This document shows, one piece after another, positions 1 to 12,800 of a DNA stretch of 64,000 nt. Within the stretch, counting starts at the first letter, position 1, and every line of letters starts with the position of its first letter. The notes under the pieces were generated by a model, which worked only from the letters and a program-made list of their open reading frames with translations, did no database searches and was not told the DNA's origin. The translations under genes and the position numbers were made by a program. Where the stretch lies: assembly GCA_013400975.1 (NCBI GenBank), contig WBMZ01006356.1:62001-126000 (forward strand), written 5' to 3'. This DNA comes from Atrichornis clamosus (Eukaryota; Chordata; Aves; Passeriformes; Menuridae).

Positions 1-870
1 AGGATGTTGGAAGTGTTAAATGGCACCTGAGGCAGCCACATCTAGATTTACATTTTCGACTTGATTGCTTCAGTTTCAGCCCTGTGTTGGGGGAACTACC
101 CTGCATGGGAAAGGTAAATCTGAGTATAACTCCAATTAAAACACAAGGCATTGAGATGCTGCAGAGAGGGGAGCCCTATAAATACTTGCGAGTGAGGGGA
201 TGCAAGCAGCCATGTCCCAGGGGAAGTATCTGCTTTTTGCGATGTATATAAAATAAAATTAAATGAAACCAACCAAAGCGCTGAAGAGTCTACCACTCAC
301 TACTTCTGTAGGGGAAGGGCAGGAAAGCCCTTTGATGAAAACTGTAGTGAGAGTGACAGGCTTTCCCTGCCTGGCTGCTGTCCCAGCCAAGCCGGCTGCT
401 TGTGCAGGTGGCCATGGGGTGCTGCCCTGCCCAGCCAGTCCCCTCTGCTAGCCACAGACCCTGGAGAAAGGCCCTCTCCCTGGCCCCTGCCTACAGATTG
501 TAGGGTTTATGGGAATGTAAATAGTGCATACGGCAATAGAGATGCCATTATTTTTATAATTACTGCTAATGCCACCTGAAATAAAAAGATGAAATAAATA
601 CTAAAACCCATTCTGCAGGCAAGATGACAGAAAAAGGCCTTTGTAATCAAACAGCAGGGACCCATTCCTTTTCCTCTTCTACTAGCCTCTTCTTTGTTGC
701 CTACAAAAGTTTCATTGTCTCAATTCAGTATTCTCCTTTCTCATCCTTCCCCATAGACTTGGAGTATTTAGTCCCTTCTCTCTACTCATCCCAAGTCCTT
801 ACAGTTGCACGGATTGTTTATCATCCTCTTGATCCCCAAAGCTTTTCACTAACCACTTAGCTGGCTTTTT
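1..870. other. Non-coding stretch, no gene recognised
   Basis: Only short open frames on both strands, none resembling a known protein. An AT-rich part (about 530-605) includes several AATAAA-like hexamers, which are common by chance in such composition. A TATAAATA octamer lies near 177-184 with nothing else to support a promoter. I see no recognisable repeat here. Confidence 0.5.
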
Positions 871-920
871 GCTTTTCAGATGTCAGAGTTCTGACTCCTT
901 GCTTTTCAGATGTCAGAACT
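871..920 (+). repeat. 30-bp tandem duplication, about 1.7 copies
   Basis: The unit beginning GCTTTTCAGATGTCAGA at 871 recurs at 901. The first 18 bases are identical and the copies then diverge. This looks like a local tandem duplication. The duplicated part includes a TTTTCAG, which resembles a splice acceptor, but no exon is supported. Confidence 0.75.
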
Positions 921-2709
921 CTTTGAGGCAAGGGCTCCCCTTTTTGAAGTGCCTACGCTGCTCCCAGCACACGGCACCCCTAACCCTGGCACCAGCCTGA
1001 TTGTCTCTGGCATCACGCAGAGGGGTTTCAGTATCCACCACAATAGGTTGGCTAATGAACTTGTTGCTACAGCTGGGCTGGTCTCCTGGGACATCTCTGT
1101 GCAGAGGGAGTTCTCTTCAAGAGAGAGAGAGAGGATACACAATTCTGGATTGAATGCAGGGCTCCAAAAAGGAAGGTGACTCATTGAGCTTAATCATTAG
1201 GGTGTGTGATGATATTATCTAATGAGGAAACGCTTGATGATGCTTTTAGAGACTGCAGAGAGCAGCGAACTGGCTGTAGAGGAAATCAGAATGTGAACAC
1301 TTTCGACATAAACAGTGTTCAAGAAATGGCATCTGAAATGTCTTTGGAGAGAAGAGCAGAGCAATTTCAACACCCTCAAGCTTGCATCAGGGTGTGTTGC
1401 TGCTTTTGTTTAATCTTAGTTGTTCACATAATTCTCTCTTTAAATAACCAGCTCTCTAGAATTCAGGACAAAGGAGCCTTGCCTGAAGAACAGATGTCAT
1501 CTCATTTTTCCTCTGAAGTTTGTGTTTGTTGTCATTGTGGCTTTTCTAAGTGGAATTGTGGATGAGATTTTAATTAAAGGAAACTCTCAGGTTGGTGTAG
1601 GTACCAAATCTAGGTTTAGTTAAGCAAGGGTTTTCACAGAATCTCCAGGAAAAAAAGAAGCATTTCAGCTGTTGCTGTTTTGTTTTGCTCTGGGTTTTTT
1701 TCTTTGTTTTTTTTCTTTAAAGAAATCTCCTTGAAATTGTTTGCTTGACTTCCTCTAAAGAATCTTCAGCTCTTTGCTACCTCATGAGAATAAGAGAGTG
1801 AAACTGTGTAGAAACACCAAGTGGTAGTCCCCATTCTCTTTTTTCTAAGATGAAAAAGATGAATGAATGAGCTGCCTGACTTACATTTCTCACTCCCAGC
1901 TCTACTTGTCTAAGGCAGCTGTGATATACCTGGGCAGTTTCCAGTAAAGGACCACAGTGGTCAGTATTGTCGTGCCCCAGAAAAGTCAGTAGCATGAGAA
2001 GACTCTAAACACCTCCAAGAAAAGCCTGTTTAAATGTATTCATCAGGTGGGAATTTGGCCCTGGTTATCTTAAGTCCTCAGCATCTGATAAACTAATGTA
2101 CTCATCTGGAAAGAAATAGTGGAGAGGGAATAAAAATACCACGAATTAAAACTTGTCTCTTCCTTTAAAACAGCACGAAAGGTATGCCCTTCCTAGAGCT
2201 CCAAGACTATCACATTAGGCTTTCTTTGCACACAAATTTTCAGTCTTATTTAAAATCCATTACAGATAGAGTGGTTTAAGCTTGTTCTTCTTGTATTCAA
2301 ATTAAACTAAGCTGACAGAACACATACAGCTCCTTGCTTTGACTAAATGGTGTTAAACTGGTGTAATAGACTTGGATATTTTTAACGAGCGTGGACTCCA
2401 ACCATTGCAGCTCTGGGTGCACATGAGATTTCAGCTCTGTTTTAAGTAAGAGAAAATGAAAGGAGAATAGAGCCACGATCAAATGAAGGTTAAGGTCTCT
2501 TGTGAGCACCGTGGCAGCTGTATCTCTGATGCAAATGTCTGCAGAAATATCAGGAAACCCTGGTGCAGGTGTTTGGAAATCCAGACATAGTTACACCAAC
2601 CATTTTTTCTTTTCTTTTTTTCTTTTCCTTTCTTCTGCTCTAACTAAACACATCTCTGGGCTTAACAGCACTGTGTGGGCTAAGGCCAGGCTGGTCTCAC
2701 GGCTGCAGC

Positions 2710-2735
2710 TGTGTGTATGTGCGTGTGTGTGTGTG
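2710..2735 (+). repeat. Interrupted (TG)n microsatellite
   Basis: About 26 bases of alternating G and T, interrupted by one A and one C. Alternating purine-pyrimidine tracts can adopt Z-DNA, but at this length it is an ordinary short microsatellite. Confidence 0.85.
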
Positions 2736-4075
2736 CATTCCTTCTCACTCTCGTAAATGTGCAGCAAAAGTGTGAAAAAAGAGCAGCTGGCACATCTGAG
2801 AAAGAAAATTGCAGTGGAAACATGGCATATTTTTTCAGATCTTGGTTACTGTGACATAAATCATGAGAGCTCCCATCTTCATAGGAAAGACTTAGAGCTC
2901 AAGTAAAACAAAACCTGGCCTCCAAGTCCCCCATGACCCCAAGGCCAGGGGGGTGTTCTGAAGGCACGGCCTGGGGAGTTTCTCTTCTGTTTGATTAATT
3001 CTGCCCATCCGTCAGACATGTTTTATTGTTAATAATCATACAAAGAGAGGAAGTGATGAGGACAGCATTTCTGAAGAAAACGTGGCCATCAAATGCTGCA
3101 TATCTGGGCCTCCTTTCCATGGTGTCTTTGCAAAACCATTTGACGTGGCCATCAGGAAGGAAGGATGTGCTTCAGAGGTGGTAGCTGAAAACTTAACACA
3201 GCAGAAGAGCCAGTTTGAACTCTCTTTATAAAATAATTTTCTCTTGAGTGCAGCTGTGCTTGTAACAGAGATCGGCTGAGTCAGGAGAGCACATAAAGAA
3301 AAGCAGGAGCTCAGCTCTTCAGCTGCTAACACATCCCACACAGAAGGGGACTAGGTCCTTGCAGGTGCTGCACAATCTTCCAGTGCCTCCCTGCAGTGCA
3401 CCCCTGTAGCTGGGAAGGAGAGACAAACTTTTACAACACTCACCAGGGAAAATTCACCCAACAGGTCAGCCAAGGGCAGTGTTAGAAACCTGTGGGATGC
3501 TCACTCATTGAGACTTTAGGCCCAAAGGTTTCAACCTTGCTTTAGAACATGTTAAAGTGGAGTTGACCCAAGGGACTCGAGCATAGCCATTCTCAGGCAG
3601 TTCTGTAGGAAAGACAGTGTCCAACACCTGAGAACATCCCTTCTTTTCATCTTCTCCAGAACTTTATCACAATGAGGTCATGGTATCCACCTGACCAGGT
3701 ACTGACAGACTACCTGGAGGAGGCTGGAAGGAGCAGGAAGGGGCTGAGCCCTTTCCCACCCCTCTGTGCTGGAGCTGGTGTTTCGGGCAAGCCTGGTTTG
3801 GTGGTACATCCCCAAATCCAAGAGATGGCCAGCAGAGAGACACCCCTGCATCTGCAACCACAGTCTTGCCTCTGCCCCACAAGAACCAGCTGCTTTGGGC
3901 TGTACTCCCCAGTGCCAACCCACTGCCTGCACAGCACTCACCAAGCCACTGCCATCCCTGAGGGTCAGCTAAGCCAGGGGACTTTGTGATCCTGCTTGGT
4001 AGCTCTACTGGTAGGTCCTACATCCAGTTTCAGATGAGTCTTCCCAATTAGGTGAGCACAGCAGATGAATATATA

Positions 4076-4105
4076 AAGAATAATAAATTTAAGAATAATA
4101 AACTG
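4076..4105 (+). repeat. 15-bp tandem duplication
   Basis: AAGAATAATAAATTT (4076-4090) is followed directly by AAGAATAATAAACTG (4091-4105). It lies about 45 bp before the visible start of the CR1 remnant and may have nothing to do with it. Confidence 0.8.
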
Positions 4106-4149
4106 AATATCCTCTTAGCATTTCCCTCTTCTGTGAATGTGATTCAATG

Positions 4150-5395
4150 TTGTTGTAGAGAAAATAGCACTTAACAAACCTGATTTAGTTCTTTGAGGAG
4201 ATTACAAAGTTGCCTGATAAAAGTAACTACGCAGATATGCTATACTTAGATTTTCTACAAGGGGATTGAGCTAAAACCATGACATCCTGCTTAAAAAATA
4301 GCACAGAATAGTATGAACCAGAGGATATGTGAGACAGATTGAGAGCTGGATAACTGACAGATCTCAAAATGTTGTTGTCAGTGAGGACTCATCACCGAAC
4401 AACAAATTCCAAGCAGGTTTGGGAGCCAGCCCTGCTTTACCCTATGGTTTTTTTATCAGCAATCGAGAAGACAGTGTAAAAGGGCCACAGACAAAGGGCA
4501 TTGATACCTGGTTTTGGTGGCAAGGTGGCTGAAGAGGCAATCATGCCAGGGCATGGTGACTGCTGGGTAATAGGGCTCACTTGCAATGCTTTTCTGCAGC
4601 CCATGCTCCGAAGTATCTGGAGGGAGGAAGAGGGGAGATCATTCATTATAAGCAGAACTGGCTGCACGTGTAGCAGAGTTCCTGAACGAGGGCTGGAGGT
4701 CATTATGGATGAGTGGTTCAGTGCAGACACCTCTCCTGGCAAATGGGGGCAAGGGCTGCCTGGGATTAAGCACACAGGGAAAGTAGTAAGTAGGATCAGG
4801 GAGGTTAATTTGCCTCCACATAAAGCACTGAGACTAAAGTGGAAAAGATAACACAACCAGGCCTGAGGCTCACATTTTAATATTCAAAAGGTGGTGAAAG
4901 TGAGGGCAGGAAAGAGCCACAGAAATGAATTAAGGAGCAGACAAAATGCCTTAGAGCGAGATACTGAAATTGTTCGATCTGTTTCATGCACCCAAAGGAG
5001 GAAGGAGGGGAAAATTGAAGGGTGAGTTAAGATCAGCATATAAGTAATTCCATCGTAGGAAAACAGAGAGTGGGACAGGGCTTTTGAATGTAGTAGAGGA
5101 TCGCATAAACACAAACCACCACTGGCTAGAAGCTGAAACCAGACAAATTCAAATTAGCTGCAAGGTGCACGTGTTTAGCAAAGAGGTGATTAACCACCGG
5201 AACAAATGGCCAAGGAGAAGGGCATCTTCTCCTTCTCTTGATATCCTCAGATCATGACTACACACCTTTCGGGAAGAGATGCTTTAGGAGAGCACTGAGC
5301 ACTGGTAGGGGGTAGATAGGTAAAAGCTATCGTTATGCACTCCGTGGGTCAGATGACACAGTCTAATGAGTCCCCCCCTCCTAAACCCTCTCAGT
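4150..5395 (+). mobile_element. CR1-type LINE remnant, decayed, plus strand
   Basis: A non-LTR retrotransposon fossil covering part of the reverse-transcriptase reading frame and the 3' end. Patches agree in order with the CR1 consensus as I know it from turtles and birds: CACTTAACAAACCTG near 4169; GATTACAAAGTTGCCTGAT near 4200; TATACTTAGATTTTCTACAA near 4240; an AACTGACAGATCTCAAAATG patch near 4350; CAAAATGCCTTAGAGCGAGA near 4941; GCTAGAAGCTGAAACCAGAC near 5125; GATTAACCACCGGAACAA near 5187; and a 3'-terminal GTCAGATGACACAGTCTAAT near 5348. The frame is broken by many stops and shifts, so it is dead. The middle (about 4430-4860) is less clearly alignable and may include rearranged sequence. 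The boundaries are approximate because no flanking duplication is visible. Confidence 0.8.
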
Positions 5396-5444
5396 CTCTG
5401 GTACCAATCCAGTCTCATACAGAGATGCCTTTTTCATCTGAACA

Positions 5445-5580
5445 GCACCCTATGATGTCACCAGAGTTATCATCCCTGTTTCTTAGTGAACTTACATAGG
5501 AAGTCGGTGCCAGAGCTTGATCGCAGGTAGAATAACCCCTGATTCCCACCCAAATGTCTTGACTTCAGACACTATTTTCC
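5445..5580 (-). mobile_element. tRNA-derived SINE fossil (MIR-like), minus strand
   Basis: Read on the minus strand, the sequence contains CTCTGGCACCGACTTCCTAT, which corresponds to the conserved 'ctctgccactgacttcctgt' core of MIR-like tRNA-SINEs. It is preceded by a degraded box-B-like part near 5530 and a 'ggaatcagg' segment. It follows the CR1 remnant after about 50 bases. Heavily diverged; the ends are estimated. Confidence 0.55.
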
Positions 5581-8500
5581 CTGCAAGGAACACAAAATTG
5601 TATCTAGGTCGTGCAAACCTTCCCCAGGAAGCAGCCTCTGGGTATAACAACAGTGTGGCAGATACAGCGTCAGATCATGAATTAGTGTATCTGCTTGTAA
5701 AGGTTGTGCCTCCGAGGCATCAGCTTGGGCTGGGAAAGGAAGATTCACTCCTCTCCCAACATGGACAGTGTAGATTGATGGTCTGACCCTAAAGTTTGTG
5801 ATCTTTCCCTCATCCTTCATCATTTGGGCAGGTCATCCTATGCAGCATTATTCAAGGTGGCCAAGAACAAAAAGAGAAGAGAACATGCTGTATTTTCAGA
5901 CCCAGAGCAGGGCTGGGGGAGTAACTGGGGAGAAGGGGCTTTACGTTAAAGTTCCCCTTGAGTTACTCACACGTGCATGCAGACTGCATTAGTGCTGAAT
6001 CACTTTTTTTTTAAAAAGAACAACACATTATATGTGTGAAAATATAGCACTGCCATGGTCTGTAACGTGTCAAGGCCTCACCAACACATGCAAAGAAGGG
6101 GGAAGCCGTTCATGTGTGACAACCCACTGGGCCTCTACATCATGTAGCCCTGGAGAATGTTTTACCTCCTGTATCCTGTTTAGTTAACTGAAACCCTGAG
6201 TGGGTACCAAAGTTAAAAATAGCTATATAGTTTATATAACAGCATCTATACATTTTTAATATAAATTCAATCTGTGTCTTCCTTTCAAACTCTTTGGGCT
6301 GATGGCCCTCAGCAAACAACCCAAAGTCTGACAGTCTGTACCTTCCATCTCTGCTACCCCAAGGAGAAAACCCTCCAGACCCAGCAGGCAGGGGTCCTCC
6401 AGTTTTGGGTCCTGTTGCCTCAGTCCAGAAGTTTTGGTTGGACCAGTGACCAGAGGGCTTCCTTGAACCCCTCCCTAGCTAGTGAGCAGTGTGTGGGCTG
6501 GCACATGCTCCTTGGCTCTGTCCCTGAGGACCCCTCAGTTTAGGACTCAGGTGCCGGTGTCTGCATTCATAATGAGTAAGCTGTAAGTCCCCAGCCAGCT
6601 CTGCTGAGTCCAGAGGCACTATTCTAGTCATGGGACCCACTTCAGGAGAGAGGATGGTGTATTCAAATCCCTCTGTGTCCTAAAACAGACATATTCGGGT
6701 GCTTGTCACCCATGAAATTCAAAGTATGTATGGGATATCCACTACAGTCACAGTCTACTCAGTTTAAGGCACCTGGTTTAGCTGGAAGCCAGTGAGACCA
6801 TTGTTTCCCAGCCATTCTGGCTCCTCCAAACATCCCAGTTGACACAATGGCACCACACAAGCTGCATGTGCTAACTACACACCTTCACTACGAACTTTGC
6901 TCAGGGGTCATCAACATACAATGCAAGTCTTTATGGAGCATATTGCCATGGGATAGACCCCGTTCTGTGGGGTTAGTGTGGAGCAGTTTGGACTCTGACT
7001 CAAATCAGAAGCCTCTGAGTTCTGCCTGGGTGTGTGGGGAAGGCATCAACAGGATGACCCAGGATGAAGACGGAGAAACAGAATTGTGGCTGGGTTTCCA
7101 CAGGACATTCTGCTCACTGCTCAGTCCCCTCGTGCTCAGGACCAGGGCACCTGGCAAGGCAGGATGTTCTGCTCCACAGGGTAATTTTCCTCCGATGCGA
7201 TCAGGCAGGATCTGGGCCCTTCGTCCCACCTGTGCTTGTGCCAAGGGCCAGAGCACAGCACAGCACTAATCCAAGGCTGGTTTCTGGGACAGATTGTTCA
7301 GCCAGCCCCTAGTGCTTAATGCATGATCTCACCCAATGGCCTAGTTTTTCTAGTGATAGTGCTTTTCAGGAGCTTTGCAAAGCCTTTCATATAATCTGAG
7401 GGGTATCAAGATGTGAATCCATCCCTCCGTGGTAAAACCAAGGGCCACAAAAACATCACGGGCATGAGTAAGTGACAGTAGCTGATCTGACCTGCCTGGC
7501 AGCTCTGACAGAGTACTATCAACAGTTCAGCACTTGAGCTCATTATTCAAAATCTGACTTGCTAAGGTTGGGCAAACATCATCCACATTCGGCACAATCA
7601 TTGCTGTGGGAAGGCACATGGAAAAAGTGCCACAGGCCGGAGCACTGGGGATGGGAGGGGGGAGGAGAGCTGGGGACCCTGCCTGGAATCTCACAGGCTG
7701 CTGCCCCGACAGGGAAGATGGGTATGTGGCATTTTCCTCTGGCATGCAAACAGCTGAGCCTATCTGATATCTGGCACACAAGTGTTTGGCCGGCTATTTA
7801 CCAGCTCACAAACAGATAAATATGCAGAGGAGGGTGCTCACAGCTTTCCCACAAAAGGGAAGAGGGAGAGAGAAAGAGACACAGCAGAAAAAAAAAAGAA
7901 AAAAACAACCCTAAAAAAGAGAACAGGAGTGAGAGTTGTCAGTGCCCGCAAGCACTCGCAGGAATAATAGCAATAATCACTGCCATCCGTAAGAGGCTCT
8001 TGCGCCAGGTTCAGCCTCTCCCCCTCCCTCTCTCCCCTCGCCTTGCTGTCTGAGTCACTGGATCTGAGTCACACTCCTGTTCTATTCCTGTACCCTTCCC
8101 TTCAGCTGGGGATGTAGATTTGTTTTGGCTGGAACGATCTGGGCACAGGAGGGACCATCTGCTGCTAGTTCTTGCTTGCTTTGCTCTTGTTTCTTTCCCA
8201 GAGAAGGGAAGTGAGTGCTGCCATTGCAATAATTCAGAGGGAGCATGCTGGGAACATACACCCCTTACTGTACAGCCAAGGACTGCCATTTGTCATCTGA
8301 AGGCTTGTTATCCGTGGCTGACCCTGAGCAGTTGTCTCCACGTGCTTAAGCAAGCAACTCTGACAAAATCACTTCCCTGCATATCAGCTCCTTCCCAAGA
8401 AGGGTGTTTTTCCTTTGGTCAAACCCCAAACTGGTTTTAAGGGACCTGGGGTGGTTAGAACAACCTGCACATCACTGTGATGAAGGAGAGGCAGATGAAA

Positions 8501-9774
8501 CAACCTGACAGCATGCAGGGACTTGCAGTTAGTGTGCGTGGTGAATGTTATGACGGAAGGAGTGCTCCCTTCTGGTTTTCCCATCAGGAGCAGCAGCCAC
8601 AGTCAGTGTGTGCACTCTGTCTTTTGCTGCAATAGTAGCAATTGGCAGTGGTGAGGAAATGCAAATGACTTAATGCCTAATCCACCACAACCAGAGTCTT
8701 GGCTGATTCCTGCATCCACATCCTGAATAGCAGAGCAGAGCAAAGGTGTATGAGAGGACAATTTGCCAAAGAGCTGAACTAATGATGGACCCGAGGATGG
8801 GGCTGAATGAACAAGAGCAAAGGTTTGAGAGAGGGCAAAGTCACACTACAGGCATACCAGGGCTTTCAGGAGTGACTAGGCCTTCAAGAGGCTTTGTGTC
8901 TGAGGCATCTCTCTGGGGGAATCTTTGAAGGATGCAGCAGTTGAAGACCTGGTGCTCCATGCTCTCCAAAGGAGAGACTGCTCCTGTGGGTTCTGCCCAA
9001 GCATCCCAGAAATAGAGGCCTCATCATGAAGAGTTGCCTTTAAAAAGCTTAAGCCCAAGGCTGTGCAGCAAAACCAAGTCTTTGGCAGACCTTTTTATAG
9101 GAGAGACAACAGCAGGAGTTGCTTCATGCCTGAAAGAGAATATAGCTGTCCATTCAACAAGAAAGTCTGAATCCTGCTCCCTCTGCAAAACCAAACATCA
9201 AATCAACATCATACTTTTCATTTACAGTCCTTGGGGCTTGTGAACTTAACCTAAGCTCACAAAGCCCTGAAGCACTCTGTAGCAAGTGGTCCTGCATGCC
9301 CTGAAGACACATCTATCTCCAGTATACCTTTCTCAATCTCATTCCTCGCTGTCCCTCCTGAAAAATTTAGATGAGATTTCCCAGAATCTGAGAGTTTTAA
9401 AATGCTTTAAGTGGCTCATCCCGGGGTAGGGAGTACTCAAATGCCTGCAGATCAGGGAGCCCTCAGCAGCAGAAAGACTAATGATAGCCACCATGCTAAT
9501 GTCATATCCCCCGAGGATCTGGGTTGTCAGGCAAATAGATTCTCTGAAGAGTGATCTTAGCTCTTGTTTCAGCACAGTGGCAACTCTTTCTGGGGCAAGA
9601 ATGCTCCAAAAGCAGTTTGGTGTCTGGGACATTGCTCAGAGGGACTGAATGTCAGCACATGCAAAGCCACCACCTCCACTGGTCCATGTGTCACTTCGGC
9701 ATCTAAGGCACTTACAATGTTAATGTCTTTAATGCAGAGGGAAATCAAATTACCAAAAGGATCTGACTAAAAAG
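5581..9774. other. Non-coding stretch, no gene recognised
   Basis: No recognisable repeat or exon. It holds an AT-rich part near 6200-6270, a purine tract (7853-7879) running into an A-rich run (7887-7925), and a pyrimidine tract near 8018-8042. G runs cluster at 7647-7675 but do not meet the strict four-run G-quadruplex rule. Open frames (for example 6847-7269) overlap frames on the other strand and look like chance. Confidence 0.5.
7853..7925 (+). repeat. Purine-rich and A-rich low-complexity tract
   Basis: A GA-rich run of about 27 bases is followed by an A-rich run broken by single G and C bases. Low-complexity sequence, with no sign that it is the tail of a retrocopy. Confidence 0.8.
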
Positions 9775-9850
9775 GTCTGGGCCAAATTCTCTGCGGGTGG
9801 AGAATGTCTGCATCATGCTTAATGGAGCTGCAATGATGTGACTGACCCTC
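9775..9850 (+). repeat. Short palindromic MITE-like fossil
   Basis: GGGCCAAATTCTCTGCGGGT at 9780-9799 matches the left end of a self-complementary non-autonomous element that I recognise from turtle, crocodile and bird genomes ('gggccaaattctctgctggt'). The centre TTAATGGAGCTGCAATGATG corresponds to 'tcaatggagctatgccaat'. The right arm (about 9835-9850) is poorly kept. Assigned by recollection of a consensus, without alignment. Confidence 0.5.
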
Positions 9851-12800
9851 CCCACGAGCGGTGCCTAGACACTCACACCACACTTCCACCCAAGCTACCT
9901 CTAATTTGCGCTGGGTCTGAGTCATCTGCCCAGCCAGAGACAAGATGCTTCATCTCCAGTGGCTGAGACGGGCACCTGGTTGTTAAGGTTTGCCTTGCAG
10001 GTGTGCCCCAGACAGGACCTCTGGCTCTGAGGGCTGCCAGCACAAGCCACCAAAGGATGGTCCCTGCCTCAAAAACCTTGCAGTGCATGCAAATACCAAT
10101 GCAGGTGTTTCCTGACTTCTTTAGGGGCTGGACACCAGTTACAGCAAAGAGGGAGCCTGGCAGGAGAAGTTCATAGGAGAGATAGGTTAATTACCAAGCC
10201 CTTTCTGAGGTGCTGGTTTATTATTTTCAGTGTTCTTTTTCAATTCCAGATTATGCAAAACCACCGGGTCTCCAAAGAGGTTCCAGTCCCACCTCACCGC
10301 TGACTGCTGCTCACATCCCTGCTTCCAACATGACCCTGTCCCAGCAGAGAAACCCTGATCCCATAGTGCTTCTGGGACTGACTGTGCCAAGTTACCCTTC
10401 AAGACCTGCCAGTTTCTCACAGTTCAGATTTAACTCAGATGAATCTTTCTGTTTTTCACAGCCTTTTCTGAGGGAATTCTCTAAAAGGGATGATTCAGTG
10501 CACAACTCTTGATCCCTTGCTTTGTCCATATCCATTTGAGATGGACGTCCGTTGCAGCTGTGCTAACTCCAAGAGACATTAGAGGGGGAGTTTTGACCTA
10601 TACCAATTTTAAAAGCACGTTAATTGTTGTACTAGCTAGGTTCCTCCCCTTTGTGCAGGAGATGTTTCCTGTGATCTCTCTACTATGCATTATTTAGCAG
10701 GAAGGACACCCAATTCCTCCCAAAGATACAAGAGAAACCAAAGAGCAGTCTGGGGTCCTTGGAAACACTGCTTTCTTCTTAATGCTCCTTTTTTCCTTTT
10801 TGCATTCTCTCACTTCTGTCCACCAGATTTTACCCTTTCCAAACCTCCAAAACATGAGGTTGATCACAACCAGCCCAAGGAAAAGCAGGAGAAGAGACAG
10901 CTGATCTTTGCCAGTCTGCAGTCTTGATCCCAAGGACTCTTAAGGATGATGTCCTCCCCATGTCTCCTTTTCCTAGGCACGCTTCAGGACACCCCGGAAT
11001 TGCACTACATGCTGGTCACCGAGATTTACAGCTCAGCAAGTTTAACCTTGAATTCTTTGAATAACGTGCACACGTCTTGCTAAAACTGGTGCATTCAGTG
11101 AAGGCCTGACATATTATCTTATGCAGCTGTATTAAAAACACCCTGCCCCTTCAACCACAATAGCCCAGGCACACACTATAGCTCTAACCACATGTCATAG
11201 CCCAGTGCTGTCCCTTAACTGCAAACCTCCCATCTGCAGATCTACCACATCTCCAGACTGGGGTTTGTCTCTGGCTGGGAGAGCTTGAACAGCAAATGTA
11301 GGATAGGAGGGAATGCATGGATTGCAGACCCAGAGAGGTACAGGCGCTACCAACAGCCCATTCTCCCCGTGATTGCTTCAGAATTTGCCAGATAAGACAC
11401 TTGTGTTGACTAGGAAATGTTTGTTGTTATTGCTGGCCCTAACTGACCAAGTGTGAAATGCACAGCCTGCTTTCCCCTTCGCTGAGCTCTGACAGCCTCA
11501 CTGCAGAGGGCCCCTCCTGGCAAAGGGCACTATGCCAGGATTTTACCTGCCTATAAACAGTCGTGATATTTTGGTGTCCCAAACGATGGGAGTGAGGGGA
11601 TCCTCTGAGAAAAGTCCCATTCATTGCTGTTGTACCCTCCAAAACCCAGCCATGCCTCAGCAAGGCTGGACTCTCCAGAGAGTCTGGAGTCACAAGACAT
11701 TTTCAAAATGTTTGTGAATCATCCAGTTTGCACAAGCATTTGCACATCAAGAGTGATAACGTGCAGGATCAGCGTGACCCCTAAGTGCAAACATGGAGAT
11801 CTGTGCTCCACACAAATCTGTTACAACCAAGGCTAAGGCTTTTTCTCAGAACGGCACACAACACTGCTCCCGGACACATGTATGCACCTATCCTGTGAAC
11901 CTTGCCAAAACCTGGTGAGCAAAATTAGTCTGAGATTCTGTGAAGTCCAGAGAGTGGTTCAGACGTGGGGACACAGGAGGTAGCCCCAAGGCACCTCTGG
12001 CTTCTTCCATTTCCAAACTCCTTATCCTAAGCAAAGGAGAATTTATCCTGATGCTTTGCCATCTGAGGCACATTAAGAGGAGAAATTTGATACCAGTGTT
12101 CCCCTGGACTTGCACAGGATGCTCAGGATTTTATCCTACAGCACTGGTAATTTCATCCATCCAAAGAACAGCCCGCAAAGTGACTGGAATTTATTAAAAC
12201 AAGATTAAACAATAATAAGAAGTTTTTGGAACAGCCGGGATGAAGATGAACACACTTGAAAATCTTGGACACTGTTACTTGTATCCATAGCCCTGAAACA
12301 GCAGGAATCAGGAGGAACTCATCCAATGAGACACAGTGATAACAACCTGATGCAATTCACCTCTAAGGCAGGACCAGTGCTTGGGGATCAGCAAAACCAG
12401 ACCCTTTGTTTCTGAGTGATGACAGCTCCCAAGTTTTAATGTTTGTGGAGAGATGTTTTCACCAAATATGAAACAGTGATTAAAATAATGAGCTAGAACA
12501 AGCTGAAGTTATAATTGCTCCTTTTCCTCCCCTCCCCTGAGTTGGTCTGAGTGCTTCGTTAACTACCTTGATGAACCAATCAAGAGTTGGCTAAATCAAG
12601 GAAGGAGCAAACAAACCCTGGGAGACATCCCTACAAGAAAAGACATAATCTGGACACAGTGCTTTGAAGGCAAGCTGTATAATGAGAGCTGACTATATCT
12701 CAAAATCCATGTTAGCTTGAATGAACTTATGTAATAAACATTTATCACAGAACATATGTCACTGAGCACCTGCCAGACTTCAGGAATAGAGCCAACGCAG

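Larger units (their letters stand above)
926..4149. other. Non-coding stretch with simple repeats
   Basis: A GA run lies at about 1120-1134, T-rich tracts at 1694-1718 and 2603-2638, a TG run at 2710-2735, and a 15-bp tandem duplication (AAGAATAATAAATTT-type) at 4076-4105. An open frame at 1206-1565 begins at GTG and matches no family I know. No gene is supported. Confidence 0.5.

Noticed and set aside
1206..1565. Open frame of 119 codons on the plus strand
   Set aside because: It begins at GTG (an ATG follows directly), matches no family I know, and has neither splice signals nor promoter.
7647..7675. G-quadruplex motif
   Set aside because: The loop before the fourth G run is nine bases, so the strict rule is not met.
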